NCBI GenBank assembly: GCA_034440635.1
Contig: JAOTON010002237.1
Span: forward strand, 248,001 to 312,000
Length of the DNA stretch: 64,000 bases
Reading direction: 5' to 3'
DNA from: Lepas anatifera
Lineage: Eukaryota > Arthropoda > Thecostraca > Lepadidae
In this document: piece by piece, positions 34,101 to 40,346 of the stretch
Numbering within the stretch: the first letter of the stretch is position 1
Layout of the letters: the number at the start of each line of letters is the position of its first letter
Translations under genes and position numbers: made by a program
Notes under the pieces: generated by a model
The model's input: only the letters and a program-made list of their open reading frames with translations
Told to the model about the DNA's origin: nothing
The model's database searches: none

Positions 34101-35285
34101 TGTTTTTGAAATGAGAGTATGGTCAAATGAAATGTACTTTTATAATAGCATGGGGAAATAAATCACCCAGCACATGTGTTTCCAAGTCACGGTAATGCCA
34201 AATAGTGTTTTTACTATGATGTTGATAGTTCAGATGCAGGGGCTCTTATCGTACTGAGTAACTTATACAATTTTGCTATAATATTTATATTCTTTCGCCA
34301 TGTCTTATTTCAGCTCCTGAGAAGAGGCACACGTCGTCCGTGTCTTCCGTCGTATTCGACCTGCCCGATGATAAACGAGGACTTACACGGCTGAGCAAGA
34401 AAGTGAGTCCAGACATGTGAAATCTTGCGGAAGGGGATAACTCACGTGGCAGATAAGTCTTCTATTTTGCTACTGTCTTGTCATCGATGTATCACTTGCG
34501 AATGTTTCCCATGCTCCCGGTAACCCACGGCGATGACCAAGCTTCAAGAACATCGTTCACCTCTTGCGTTCTTGAGAATACACTGCAGCGAAATAAGTGA
34601 TTGATGTAAGTGATTGGATACCCCGTTTCTCTGTTTCCAGGTATCAGCACCAGCCATTTTGTCCGCGGACCACATCCCTTCCACCACCTGTCCACCCTCC
34701 GACAGTCTGGTGTGCCTCCCCCCGACCCCACCGCCCCTGCCGCCAAAACTGCCCGGCTGGCACGGCGCCAGCTCGGCTCTCCTCTGTGACCTGATCGGAC
34801 CTCCAGACTTCGAGGCGCCGCCGCCTCCCGTGCTGGACTCACCAGCCACCCCGAGTCCCGTGCAGGGCTCACTGGGCTCGATCCAGGGCTCACCGCCGTC
34901 CATACGGGGCTCCCCATCTCCATCCAGATCGTCGTTCAACTTTGAGGAGCAGGACTCGAGTGGCTACACGTTGATACACACGGACCATTTGAGGGAGTAT
35001 GTTCATGACCGAGTGCCTGATACAGCGAACTACACTGTCTTGCAAAACGGGAAGGCGAGGAGCTATGTTCCAGATCAAGCTGCGAACGGTGCCCACTACG
35101 CGGTGCTGAAGCCCGGCCAAGCTCGGGCTTCGAACCAGTCGTCGGACGCAGGAAACTACACTGTGCTACAGTCGGGGAAGGCGCGGAGCTACGTGCCCGA
35201 CCACGCCAACTACAAGCTGGTGGTACCGTCGGGCAGGATCTGTAGGCGGGTGGTGGCCACCGGGGAGCGGGAGACGAACGCCTGA
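7818..35285 (+). CDS. spg: DOCK-B family Rac/Rap GEF (DOCK3/DOCK4 type, sponge orthologue), 31 exons, 5' end missing
   Basis: DOCK proteins exchange GDP for GTP on Rac (and Rap1 for DOCK4) at the membrane with ELMO, and drive actin remodelling. The 31 exons sum to about 5.65 kb (about 1880 residues) ending at TGA 35283-35285. Sequence seen: the post-SH3 helical segment (LGLDLVPRVDG), a DHR-1 C2-like domain (NDLYLTLERGEFERGGKS, YHSNSPRW, LLCSTKLTQN), an armadillo-like middle, and DHR-2 (FRVGFYGQRFP, ISP, IIDAAVNGGIA with the nucleotide-sensor valine). The tail is proline-rich with five tyrosine repeats. DOCK-B is chosen over DOCK-A because YHSNSPRW, YPAQTEWQRKE, DKENEFKSLWLER and IDAAVNGG are DOCK3/4 signatures. 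The SH3 domain and start codon are not in view. Exon 11 has a one-base frameshift. All introns are GT-AG and all other phases agree. Each exon is listed separately. Confidence 0.93.
8692..8727 (+). CDS. spg: spg exon 2 (36-bp microexon)
   Basis: Twelve codons, HSDSLETSQGMS, between TGTTTCAG and GTACGT, phase 0 at both ends. It lies in the variable linker between the helical segment and the region before DHR-1. Skipping it would keep the frame, so it could be an alternative cassette. Confidence 0.75.
9006..9157 (+). CDS. spg: spg exon 3
   Basis: Reads VRGTLRKKKSDAVAEQSHN then LFVTLKEFGYVVGEDVQLYF, matching the SHxLFV...GEDxxLxFSLYD block of DOCK proteins. The acceptor is GCGCTCAG and the donor is AG|GTGAGG in phase 2. 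Confidence 0.92.
10250..10334 (+). CDS. spg: spg exon 4
   Basis: Completes a serine codon and reads SERFLVHICRDGRTDLFN, equivalent to the SERFFLRLNRNG block of DOCK4. It ends LFT|GTGAGC in phase 0. The acceptor is CCGGGCAG. Confidence 0.9.
11237..11546 (+). CDS. spg: spg exon 5
   Basis: Begins DLGNIEHRPQLYLVLHVLRV and continues through the RRPLGCAVVNVSDIL block conserved before DHR-1. The acceptor follows a strong pyrimidine tract (CTCTCCCCTCACAG). It ends in phase 1 at GTGAGA. Confidence 0.94.
11870..12002 (+). CDS. spg: spg exon 6 (entry to DHR-1)
   Basis: Reads GVLLSLQLLHGTQTQVLRD and TTVARKLGFPEVIMPGDVR. The RKLGF...IMPGDVR signature marks the start of the DHR-1 lipid-binding C2-like domain. 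It ends in phase 2 at AG|GTGGGT. Confidence 0.94.
12003..15497. other. Large spg intron between exons 6 and 7
   Basis: 3.5 kb with a (TA)n tract. No further DOCK sequence is expected here because exons 6 and 7 join in phase 2 and complete GDVRNDLYLT. Short open frames around 13.4-14.1 kb overlap on both strands and have no recognisable domain. Confidence 0.75.
14443..14498. repeat. (TA)n microsatellite
   Basis: About 27 TA dinucleotides in the intron between spg exons 6 and 7. Confidence 0.97.
15498..15612 (+). CDS. spg: spg exon 7 (DHR-1)
   Basis: Reads NDLYLTLERGEFERGGKSTG then KNIEVCVTVVRQDGRVLD. This is almost residue-for-residue the DOCK3/4 version of the C2-like strand region and is the strongest evidence for DOCK-B. 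It ends in phase 0 at GTAAGT. Confidence 0.95.
15871..16036 (+). CDS. spg: spg exon 8 (DHR-1)
   Basis: Contains SYHSSILYHSNSPRWAETIR and LEFSHCSS. Two in-frame donors lie three bases apart (after 16033, GTAGTG; after 16036, GTGAGT). The first gives the exact family length HCSTKEK; the second is the better consensus and is used here. A (GA)n tract starts about 16 bases into the intron. Confidence 0.92.
16053..16102. repeat. (GA)n microsatellite beside an spg splice donor
   Basis: About 25 GA dinucleotides start some 16 bases after the donor of spg exon 8. Confidence 0.97.
16334..16464 (+). CDS. spg: spg exon 9 (DHR-1)
   Basis: Reads TKEKADKKLFAFSFACLMDS and ends GPRELCVYKCDDRNKLM. KEKxxKKLFxFSF is a DOCK-B DHR-1 motif. 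The acceptor follows TTTTTTCAG, and the exon ends in phase 0 at GTGCGT. Confidence 0.94.
17051..17894. mobile_element. TTAA-flanked MITE with AGGTCA arrays, copy F, in an spg intron
   Basis: Begins TTAACACGCGCAGTGCAGGG and ends with the inverse of TTAACACGGGCAATGGAGGG. The interior has clusters of AGGTCA (17330-17375 and 17460-17500) and TGACCT (17585-17775). Confidence 0.75.
18091..18872. mobile_element. TTAA-flanked 0.78-kb MITE (AGGGAGATACGCG family), copy 1
   Basis: Left end TTAAGGGAAATACGCGAAAA; right end TTTTTTGCGTATCTCCCTTT followed by AA. It shares its whole length with the copies at 46203 and 49988 (for example AATGTTGACTTTGAGAGCGA and GGAGGCCACTCA). It lies in the intron between spg exons 9 and 10. 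Confidence 0.9.
18930..18995. repeat. Short tandem TCTCGGTAAATA / TCTCGGTATACC repeat
   Basis: Five short alternating units just after MITE copy 1, in an spg intron. Confidence 0.75.
19558..19716. mobile_element. hAT-like MITE with 8-bp target duplication
   Basis: Ends CAATGGTGGATAC and GGATCTGCCACTG are inverted. The flanks GCTCGAAC (19550-19557) and GTTCGAAC (19717-19724) form an 8-bp duplication with one mismatch. Located in the intron before spg exon 10. Confidence 0.8.
20392..20530 (+). CDS. spg: spg exon 10 (end of DHR-1)
   Basis: Reads NPASYLNLPWHTAG and ends LTTLLCSTKLTQN, the conserved close of DHR-1. A second in-frame acceptor at 20355 would add 12 residues. The acceptor at 20391 (CCTCTCGTCAG) is preferred because it gives the family length exactly. 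It ends in phase 1 at GTAACT. Confidence 0.9.
20981..21170 (+). CDS. spg: spg exon 11, with a one-base frameshift
   Basis: The first part reads GDLLSLLKWRQNPDAIVDTL and the last part, one frame over, reads EETMNFLQDVLDALFAMFS. Both halves match DOCK-B (LLKWR...FLQDxLDxLF). The join is in GGGGG 21059-21063. Exon length is 190, where phase requires 191. As written the frame meets TGA at 21073-21075. Confidence 0.9.
21059..21063 (+). other. Frameshift site in spg exon 11 (G-run one base short)
   Basis: Five G residues stand where the conserved protein and the flanking splice phases need six. Upstream KWR...MKLRG and downstream EETMNFLQD are both conserved but in different frames. A homopolymer sequencing or assembly error is the simplest cause; a real null allele is the alternative. 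Confidence 0.85.
21620..21720 (+). CDS. spg: spg exon 12
   Basis: Reads VSIFSHLQGSRFKHFRPVLD then AYVSGHFAAALVY, equivalent to the FHHFKPVMDTYIxxHFAGALAY block of DOCK4. It ends in phase 2 at AG|GTATGA. Confidence 0.93.
21875..22262. repeat. 66-bp minisatellite, six copies, in an spg intron
   Basis: Starts at 21875, 21941, 22007, 22073, 22139 and 22205, with very few differences between copies. The unit includes CTGTACTGCGCCCACGTCAC and CCCCGGGAACTGG. Because 66 is a multiple of three it creates a long minus-strand open frame, which is not a gene. Confidence 0.95.
22660..22906 (+). CDS. spg: spg exon 13
   Basis: Contains LVSCVRHYAEQIASADRQEP and LIFQFVVRSRLLF (compare EYIFKYIVQSRRLF in DOCK4). 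The donor CAG|GTCAGA at 22907 is the first of four identical donors that recur every 40 bp in a tandem repeat, so the 3' end may vary. Confidence 0.92.
22880..23034 (+). repeat. 40-bp minisatellite that duplicates a splice donor
   Basis: About four copies of a 40-bp unit start in the last bases of spg exon 13. Each copy carries ACTCAG|GTCAGA, with GT at 22907, 22947, 22987 and 23027. The exon frame stays open through all copies, so the fourth donor would add 40 residues in frame. Confidence 0.85.
23282..23468 (+). CDS. spg: spg exon 14
   Basis: Reads VALLSSLPAVCDHLRAVMPD, then LLLEALPRDPPPTVIEAKLK and ends QLFLHG. It aligns with the SSFPAVxxELLxLF...LQCIGKTVESQLY region of DOCK4. It ends in phase 1 at GTTAGC. 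Confidence 0.9.
23938..24062 (+). CDS. spg: spg exon 15
   Basis: Reads ESRRLLLQTMCKHLQFHISH then RQEVRLSTDLLGEMLSLLHQ, matching SRxILLPVVLHHLHIHLQEQ of DOCK-B. It ends in phase 0 at GTCAGG. Confidence 0.9.
24493..24765 (+). CDS. spg: spg exon 16
   Basis: Reads CKDSEDLTRDIEIVSVYLVD and later LVATLATMLRLMTHRHYHHL, then QFLLRLLALFRELI. It matches the FVACLLSLLRQMTDRHYQQL...FLLQIFTVFRILI region. 91 codons, phase 0 at both ends. Confidence 0.92.
25221..25343 (+). CDS. spg: spg exon 17
   Basis: Reads MYPQDWCVMKMTLNKVVVTA then LTEVSTPLHKRFLEGHKFHQ, equivalent to MFPKDWTVMRLVANNVIITT in DOCK4. 41 codons, phase 0 at both ends; donor GTAACT. Confidence 0.92.
25736..25895 (+). CDS. spg: spg exon 18
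   Basis: Reads LWHSYLTLAVTFVTQPDLQL, then KYQDMRLQMGFEMLSMWSLL. The KYGDMRxxMGxEIFSMW motif is conserved in DOCK-B. It ends in phase 1 at GTAAAT. Confidence 0.94.
26284..26432 (+). CDS. spg: spg exon 19
   Basis: Reads GEQKSHFVPGMVGPLLELTL then IPSPELRCATLPVFYDLMT, matching LGEHKLHFIPxxIGPFLEVTLIP. It ends in phase 0 at GTCAGT. Confidence 0.94.
26710..26903. mobile_element. hAT-like MITE with perfect 8-bp target duplication
   Basis: Ends CATGGGCGCCG and CGGCGCCCCTG are inverted. GTCATACG is present on both sides (26702-26709 and 26904-26911). The interior is G-rich, then C-rich (GACGCGTCCCCCCTG). Located in the intron between spg exons 19 and 20. Confidence 0.87.
27382..27467 (+). CDS. spg: spg exon 20
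   Basis: Reads VETELIDKLDILVSENKGDD then EYKRLFQT. It matches QVEAxLIDKLDSxxSEGKGDExYRELF of DOCK3/4. It ends in phase 2 at AT|GTAAGT. Confidence 0.93.
27861..28450. repeat. About 29-32-bp minisatellite upstream of spg exon 21
   Basis: Many imperfect copies of a unit like CCCCTCCTAACCAGCTGG followed by CCCCACCACCGTA. Copies differ by small indels and by CCAG versus CTAG. It fills most of the second half of the intron between exons 20 and 21. Confidence 0.92.
28490..28652 (+). CDS. spg: spg exon 21
   Basis: Reads ILLNEVEKHGPPWREAGAAF, FVTSVTRLLERLLDYR and ISCTVNLL. FVTSVTRLMERLLDYR is a DOCK3 signature. The acceptor CCTCCTCCAG lies about 40 bases after a CTAAC-rich minisatellite. Confidence 0.95.
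29007..29444 (+). CDS. spg: spg exon 22 (DHR-2, lobe A)
   Basis: The largest internal exon, 146 codons in phase 0. It reads NFYQSEVNRVEMYQRYVWKL, YPAQTEWQRKELLLHQMVDY, KGKLWEAGVPLLRELADQYE and PEYFRVGFYGQRFPLFVR. This is the start of DHR-2, the GEF domain. YPxQTEWQRKE is specific to DOCK-B. Confidence 0.96.
29669..29810 (+). CDS. spg: spg exon 23 (DHR-2)
   Basis: Reads NKVFVYRGLEYERIGAFTQR then LQTEFPAAQLM, equivalent to NKEYVCRGHDYERLEAFQQR in DOCK3. The donor is AGT|GTATCC in phase 1. Confidence 0.93.
30453..30619 (+). CDS. spg: spg exon 24 (DHR-2)
   Basis: After completing a split codon it reads FIQICTVRPV and, later, YHLVNDVDTFQFDRPVHRGP followed by IDKENEFK. The acceptor GGTGCTCAG at 30452 is chosen over the in-exon ATTCAG because it preserves phase and the AQYLQIYAVTP alignment. 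Confidence 0.9.
31050..31268 (-). mobile_element. Possible second tRNA-derived SINE type, in an spg intron
   Basis: On the minus strand the head is TGCAGTGGTGCAGTGGTAGC followed by AGGTTGAGCCCCC, which resembles a tRNA 5' half with an A box. The B box is weak. Only one copy is present in the window, so this stays tentative. Confidence 0.4.
31427..31645 (+). CDS. spg: spg exon 25 (DHR-2 catalytic lobe)
   Basis: Reads SLWLERTTLQIESPLPGILR, WFPVV, then EMISPIRHGCETVSAANRQL. The ISP triplet, whose mutation inactivates DOCK180, is present. 73 codons in phase 0. Confidence 0.95.
32135..32266 (+). CDS. spg: spg exon 26 (DHR-2 nucleotide sensor)
   Basis: Reads GIIDAAVNGGIANFKDAFFT then AEFPAQNPNMAAHVPQLKAL. 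The V of IDAAVNGG corresponds to the sensor valine that expels Mg2+ and GDP from the GTPase. 44 codons in phase 0. Confidence 0.96.
32535..32767 (+). CDS. spg: spg exon 27 (end of DHR-2 and start of tail)
   Basis: Reads LSILEQGLTIHGQLAPASVQ then PLHRRLRQCLRQLRQG, matching the last DHR-2 helix (VHEKFV..MRPLHKKL). The remainder is Ser/Gly/Ala-rich tail. It ends in phase 2 at AG|GTGGGC. Confidence 0.92.
33076..33363 (+). CDS. spg: spg exon 28 (disordered tail)
   Basis: A Ser-rich low-complexity tail that includes STPLPPVPTDSGRR and ends REHDYFLITGAGVW. It is placed by phase (2 in, 2 out) and by a good acceptor (TGTCTCCAG) and donor (GTGAGT). Family tails diverge here, so homology cannot confirm it. 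Confidence 0.8.
33742..33884 (+). CDS. spg: spg exon 29 (proline-rich tail)
   Basis: Reads DDDLEPPERPPKRSVSEARA and ends SSLPPLPPK. Joined across the intron it gives LPPLPPKPPEK, an SH3-binding PxxP motif like those Crk uses in DOCK4. Phase 2 in, phase 1 out. Confidence 0.82.
34314..34402 (+). CDS. spg: spg exon 30
   Basis: Reads PPEKRHTSSVSSVVFDLPDD then KRGLTRLSKK. The acceptor is TTATTTCAG and the donor is GTGAGT. Phase 1 in, phase 0 out. Part of the divergent tail. Confidence 0.8.
34641..35285 (+). CDS. spg: spg exon 31 (terminal coding exon)
   Basis: Begins VSAPAILSAD after CTGTTTCCAG and ends at TGA 35283-35285. It contains PPTPPPLPPKLPG, a strong SH3 ligand motif. It closes with five copies of a tyrosine repeat of the form YTVLQxGKARSYVPD, with tyrosine codons at 34965, 35031, 35097, 35157 and 35211. 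I do not recognise this repeat from vertebrate DOCK3/4. Confidence 0.88.
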   Translation, partial: VSAPAILSADHIPSTTCPPSDSLVCLPPTPPPLPPKLPGWHGASSALLCDLIGPPDFEAPPPPVLDSPATPSPVQGSLGSIQGSPPSIRGSPSPSRSSFNFEEQDSSGYTLIHTDHLREYVHDRVPDTANYTVLQNGKARSYVPDQAANGAHYAVLKPGQARASNQSSDAGNYTVLQSGKARSYVPDHANYKLVVPSGRICRRVVATGERETNA

Positions 35286-36459
35286 CGCCCGCAGTGCTGC
35301 GCGAACGCCGACAAACAGGGCACACGCGGCAGCGGACACTGAGAGGGCGCTGTGTAGCCCGTATCGGCTATTTCCTTAGTGCTTTTGTCATGCTGAAGAT
35401 CGTCCACATCAAGCGACATTTCCTTTTTGCGTTTGGAAACGGATTGAGGATCTCACTGCCTTTGTCTGTTGTGTGACCTGATAAGAAAACGATTTTCTTT
35501 GAAATTGAGTCAAGTAGTTCGAAAACATACTTTCATAACCTGTTACTACTGTGATTGTGTTGCAAACTTATGACCGAGATATACGTAATCGCTCCATGTT
35601 TGAATGCTTATTCCGATGGCTTTTTTGGTACATCATCTGAAGTCGTGTAGTGAATGTATATGGTATGTTTAGTTGCAAGAGGGTGATACTTTTTCCTTGT
35701 GAAGCGGGCTGAAAGAGCTCCAGGTGCGCCACAACTTACATGCTTGGATCCACAAGTAATGCTATGGATTAGGCAGACTTTCTGGAATCGATGTTCTTTT
35801 GTCAGCCTGTGTGTTTTCACAGCGACCTGTCTGACTTTATGGATGGTTTGTGTAGTCCCCGGCCCTACAGCGCCACTCAGATTGATTTCTTATGCTGCAA
35901 AGTAGCTGCAGTGGTCCAGAATTTGTACTGAGCAAAGGAAAGGTTACTTTGGATGAGCGTCCTAGTCCCATGTCTGTGACGTTTTCGGGAGAAAAGTTTA
36001 TTCTTGGCGAACTTACGCCCCCAGGTCGAGTCAGCAGATGACGTGTCTAGTTTTCCAACTTGGTTGAAGTGTTTTTTACGAGTCATGTTCTGTGATCGCC
36101 GTAGTAACTGTGCTTGTGATGTTCCTGTGTACTGAACACATGCAAAGCATGTACATATCGTGAGCGGCATTTGTTAATACACAACGAGCTTCGCAACGAA
36201 ATCTTTTGAAATGTGTTTCTTTTATTTGACACGGGTCCTCTCACGTTCGCGTTTCCCACCAAACAAGCTCTGCATTTATAGAGCAATCATAAGTCCTGTT
36301 TACACGCCATGACGTTGACCAGTTCCCACGCTCGGCAGAGGCCAGCCAACAGGCACATCTGCAGGGCTCAATTGTATCAGGACAGCCTGGAAGACGACTA
36401 CAACACGAACAGCTGTTATGTAGGACTTCAACGTCAATTTTTCTCCAGAACTAATATTA
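35286..36459 (+). other. Probable 3' untranslated region and downstream sequence of spg
   Basis: Follows the spg stop codon. I find no AATAAA or ATTAAA before the foldback at 36460, so the transcript end cannot be placed. Confidence 0.45.
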
Positions 36460-36677
36460 CATCAATTTTAAGGTTTTTTCGGGATTTAGATTCGGGTAAG
36501 GTATATAAAAAGTTATTTGTCGGAAATTTAGAATCTATTGGACGATTCTTTATCAACGTTGATAAATAATCGTCGTTCAACGTTGATAAAGAATCATCCG
36601 ATAGATTCGAAATATCCGACAAATAACATTTATATACCTTACCAGAATCTAAATCCCAAAAAACCTTAAAGTTGACG
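36460..36677. repeat. Long foldback (about 95-bp inverted arms)
   Basis: The left arm (TTTTAAGGTTTTTTCGGGAT to TCTTTATCAACGTTGA) pairs with the right arm (TCAACGTTGATAAAGAATC to ATCCCAAAAAACCTTAAAG) with a few mismatches. The loop is about 14 bases. Probably a palindromic MITE; a hairpin RNA source is the alternative. Confidence 0.88.
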
Positions 36678-37800
36678 AATAGCGGTTGTTTTCTTTTGGC
36701 ATCACTTCCATCTTGTTGGAATCCAGGATCCAGTTTTGCCTCGAAACCCTAATTGTCGTGTAGCATAATGCGCGTCTAGTACCGTCCTGAGTGGGGTTTA
36801 AAGTCAACACTCGACTCAGTGTTGTGAAAAGACGGATGCTGAGTCCGGAAGAAAACAGCAGCTATTTGTGCTGTAGCCCAATCCTCCAACCTGCCCTCCC
36901 CCAAAAAGTCAGCCCTGGCGCCGTGCCCGTCGGCCAGCCGGCTGGACTGGGCCCTGCCGCTGCCCCTGTAAACGCCGCCATAGGCCAGTGCAGTAAAGCA
37001 CACGAGCTTCACAAAACTGCCAATGCGGCGACGTGTCCGCCCATGCGGACGAATATCTCTCCTGATCTTGAGTCCTGGTAAAGTTGATCCACAAGTGTCG
37101 ACACCGGAAAAATGAGGTCTCAGTCGACCTTCAACCTGCTGCAGACAGGGAACTTCTGTATATTTCCACACGTCAGGTATCTTCATAGTGACACCTGCGG
37201 TCTGGTAAAATACTTTTCGAGGGCCAGGGCCGGTATTGCAAATATCCACCCTCCTGGACATGCAAGATGAGCTTATTCCAGTAATTTGGGGTTACCACTC
37301 GTAGATGATTAAAAATGGGACAATTTCATCGTGGGAGCCAACCGTGGAAAACTTAAATGAGGAATATTCCTACCAACACACAAATATTTAAAGTGGGTAG
37401 TTGGATAAGAATATTAACGATACCAGCTTACCCTCCAAACAAGTGTCCTAGTTGACATTCGAAGGTATGCCGTATGAGTAAACTATCCACCGTTGGCTGT
37501 GGAATTCATTTCCCATTGGGAGGGAGTAAATTATACCTAGAAAAATACGCATTTGATATGAGCTCATTTTGGCTTGCAGAAATCGTGCGTTGTTTTTATG
37601 AAAGGTGGGAGTCAGCTCTCCCCCTATCCCGAAGCCCATGGTTGGTACTGACAAGGCAATGCCAACTCAGTAAAACCCATTCGGGAGGTCCAAAACCCAG
37701 TAGATGTCCTGACCCCCACTCCCCTTCACCCGGGATCTCAGTCCATGCTCGGCGGTAGCGCAAGTTTATAATTCACCGTATGTAGGGAGGAGTTGCCAGC
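36678..37800. other. No gene seen
   Basis: Contains a 161-residue minus-strand open frame (36776-37261) overlapped by plus-strand frames. No domain is recognised and composition does not favour coding. Confidence 0.5.
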
Positions 37801-37904
37801 CGTCCATTCCAGCGCGGGTCACGTGACCGTTCACCGCACGTGCTGACGGGTATGCCCTGAGGCACCGCCGGAGCGGCGACAGCCGGAGCTAGGGTGGCGG
37901 GGTT

Positions 37905-38061
37905 GGTGGTCAGTAAGCAGCTTTAGTTCCGGTTCGGAGGTGCAGGGTGCTGTGAAGTGACTGATTGCGAGTGAAGAGTGTACGACTACGTGAAAAAGTA
38001 GTCGTTCTAACGTAGCGGAAGAATACGGGCACCTGTTATCGGTCTACTGCGGACTTCAAAG
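37905..38061 (+). promoter_or_regulatory. Candidate promoter and 5' non-coding exon
   Basis: A CpG-rich stretch (from about 37800) contains TCAGT at 37910-37914, the arthropod initiator motif, with no TATA box. About 150 bases later AAAG|GTGGGT at 38061/38062 could be a splice donor. No ATG-led frame fits before it. This could be the first exon of a gene whose coding exons lie beyond the repeats to the right. Confidence 0.35.
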
Positions 38062-39264
38062 GTGGGTTCTGAATGTCGAAAAATGATGTTCTGCCCGAAG
38101 CACGGGTTGAAATAAGCTATGTGGCGACGAATCATCTGATTCGTTGGTATTACTTCCCACGCAACCGGTTTGCTGCGAGGATTCATCGCGTATCCATGCT
38201 CAAACATTCCTACCAGAATATAATACTTTGGGTCTTCAGGATTATGCTCAGTAATTTCGTCAATCCAAGCTGATAATTTGATGTGTTAGATCCAATTTGT
38301 GTCTTGAATGAGGAGTAAAACAAGAAACTAGGGAGAATATAGGATCTGAGACAAAGACGTGGATTAAGAAAAATAATTGTGGTCACCTAAATTTGAAACA
38401 ATGCCAATAAAAGCCATATTAAAGCGTGGTAATTTGATGTAAAGAGCCCTGCCACATACCTGTTCAAGTGTTCAACCCCCCATAAACCAAATTAAAATCC
38501 ATCACAACAAGCAAAACACAAAATTTGAAAGGATCTTTTACCTCTACTTCGACATTTCATTGGAGATGCCAATAAATCCCCTGAGGGAAATGAATGTTAT
38601 GCAATTTTTCTGGCTTAACCACGGATTTTCGAATGCAAGGGGATGGGAGCAGATCCATCAATATCCTGCCTCCACCAAGGCTCTTTTGGAACCCGCGACC
38701 GCCTCCGAGCTTACCTTTGATCCTTTCCCTACGATCTCGACTGGAGGAAACAATGGTGTCGTGGCCAAATCAGAACGGTGTTGAAAATGTTTTATCGTTT
38801 CCTGCTCTTTTACCAAGTTTTGAGCTTTGAGCTGATCTGATGAGCTGTAATCTCCCAGGGAGGGCAGGGTTGTAGAATTGTGAATAGGTACGTTTAGTGG
38901 TCCTTTACTGAAGCAACCGATGCGAATATTACTGAAAAGGGAGTGGGATATCAAAAACATGCCCTTAATACTGACCATGTTACAGGAACTATTGGCCAAG
39001 GTGTACCTACTCAGTAACGGGGGCGTCGCCGTGTATTTGTTTCGCTAAGGGGGAGTGGGGGACGTCTGCCTTTACCCGAACAGGGGGGGGAGCCGAGAGG
39101 AAAACGCTAAGTTATATATCTGTCTCGAAGAGCGTTATCAATACAGTGCAACTGTACTGAGAGTGGAAACATGTAGGTAATCAGGCCCGTGCTGGTGAGA
39201 GAAGGGGAGGCGAAACACCTATAGCTCGAGTCCCAGAATGTTGGGAGGACGCCTCCCCATTTAA
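38062..39264. other. No gene seen
   Basis: AT-rich sequence after the candidate 5' exon. If that exon is real this would be its intron. Confidence 0.5.
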
Positions 39265-39492
39265 GGACATCCCATGACCTCCTACTCCCCACTGTTGACG
39301 CCGGTGGATGTGCCGATATTATGGGGACATCACACAGCCTCCTACTCTCCACTGTTGACGCCAGTGGATGTACTAATATTACGGGGACGTCACACGACGT
39401 CCTACTCCCCACTGTTGACGCCGGTGGATGTGCCGATATTATGGGGACATCACATGACCTCCTACTCCCCACTGTTCACGCAGGTGGATGTG
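39265..39492. repeat. 60-bp minisatellite, nearly four copies
   Basis: Unit CCTCCTACTCCCCACTGTTG followed by ACGCCGGTGGATGTGCCGAT and ATTATGGGGACATCACA. Copies differ by a few bases. Confidence 0.92.
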
Positions 39493-39496
39493 CAGA

Positions 39497-40346
39497 TTAA
39501 CACGCGCATTGACGGGGTGGGCGGGTACCCGCCCCCCTCGGGTTTTTCGGAGATAGCAGAAAACGGCGGCGCTAGCGCCGCCGTACTTGGCATACCTTTT
39601 CCCTCATCATTTTTACAACTTTTGTGAAAATTTTAAGGTTAGGTCATCTCAGGTCAGGTCACCAGTACAGGTTAAGTGACGTGACATCAAAAAAGTTTAA
39701 GATAGCATAAGTCGGGGCAGGGTTAACTTATCCGATTAAAACTCATATCACACATTGGGCCTACCGAGTTCTCTAAAATATGGTCCGGTATTTTTGATAT
39801 CGATGACCTAAGGTCAGGTACGAGGCATGACCTCTCCATTGGAAATACATGGGAAAAAATTGGTTTTTACTGTATAACTCAGTAACGCATAGTGATAGAG
39901 CGTTTATTTTAGCTGCATTAGACTCGCCTGGGTTTTGCGGTTCTAATGATATGCATTTTATATAATTTGACCCTGACCTGACCTCAGGTCAGGTCAAATC
40001 CTTGATTTGACCTAGCAAGGTCAAAGTATATATCATTCGATTCGGCTTGCTGCAAGGATTCATAAAGTTCCAGTCGTTTTGCTCTATCTCTACTTGTTCA
40101 GATGTAATGGCCAAAAACCTAATTTACATGTTATCCCTTTTACGGCATGTTTTTACCTCACGTGACCTTAAATTTGATCTGACAAAAAATGGCACAAACA
40201 TTTTCGATGGAGAAATGGATGGGCTACCCAACACCGTTTACCTTTTTCGCTACCTACCGTGGTTCTCAAGATCTTAGGGGGGGGCGGGTACCCGCCCCCT
40301 TCATCAAAGCGAAGGTGGCTCTGACCCCCGTCAATGCGCGTGTTAA
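39497..40346. mobile_element. TTAA-flanked MITE with AGGTCA arrays, copy B
   Basis: Begins TTAACACGCGCATTGACGGG and ends with its inverse followed by TTAA at 40343-40346. Near the ends are GGGCGGGTACCCGCCC palindromes. The interior contains AGGTCA/TGACCT runs at 39640-39670 and 39965-40025. It follows directly on a 60-bp minisatellite. Confidence 0.85.

Noticed and set aside
7818..35285. DOCK-A (DOCK1/2/5, myoblast city) identity for the gene
   Set aside because: The first impression was DOCK1, but NDLYLTLERGEFERGGKS, YHSNSPRW, YPAQTEWQRKE, FVTSVTRL and IDAAVNGG match DOCK3/4 much better.
36776..37261. 161-residue minus-strand open frame
   Set aside because: No domain or splice context recognised; overlapped by frames on the other strand.
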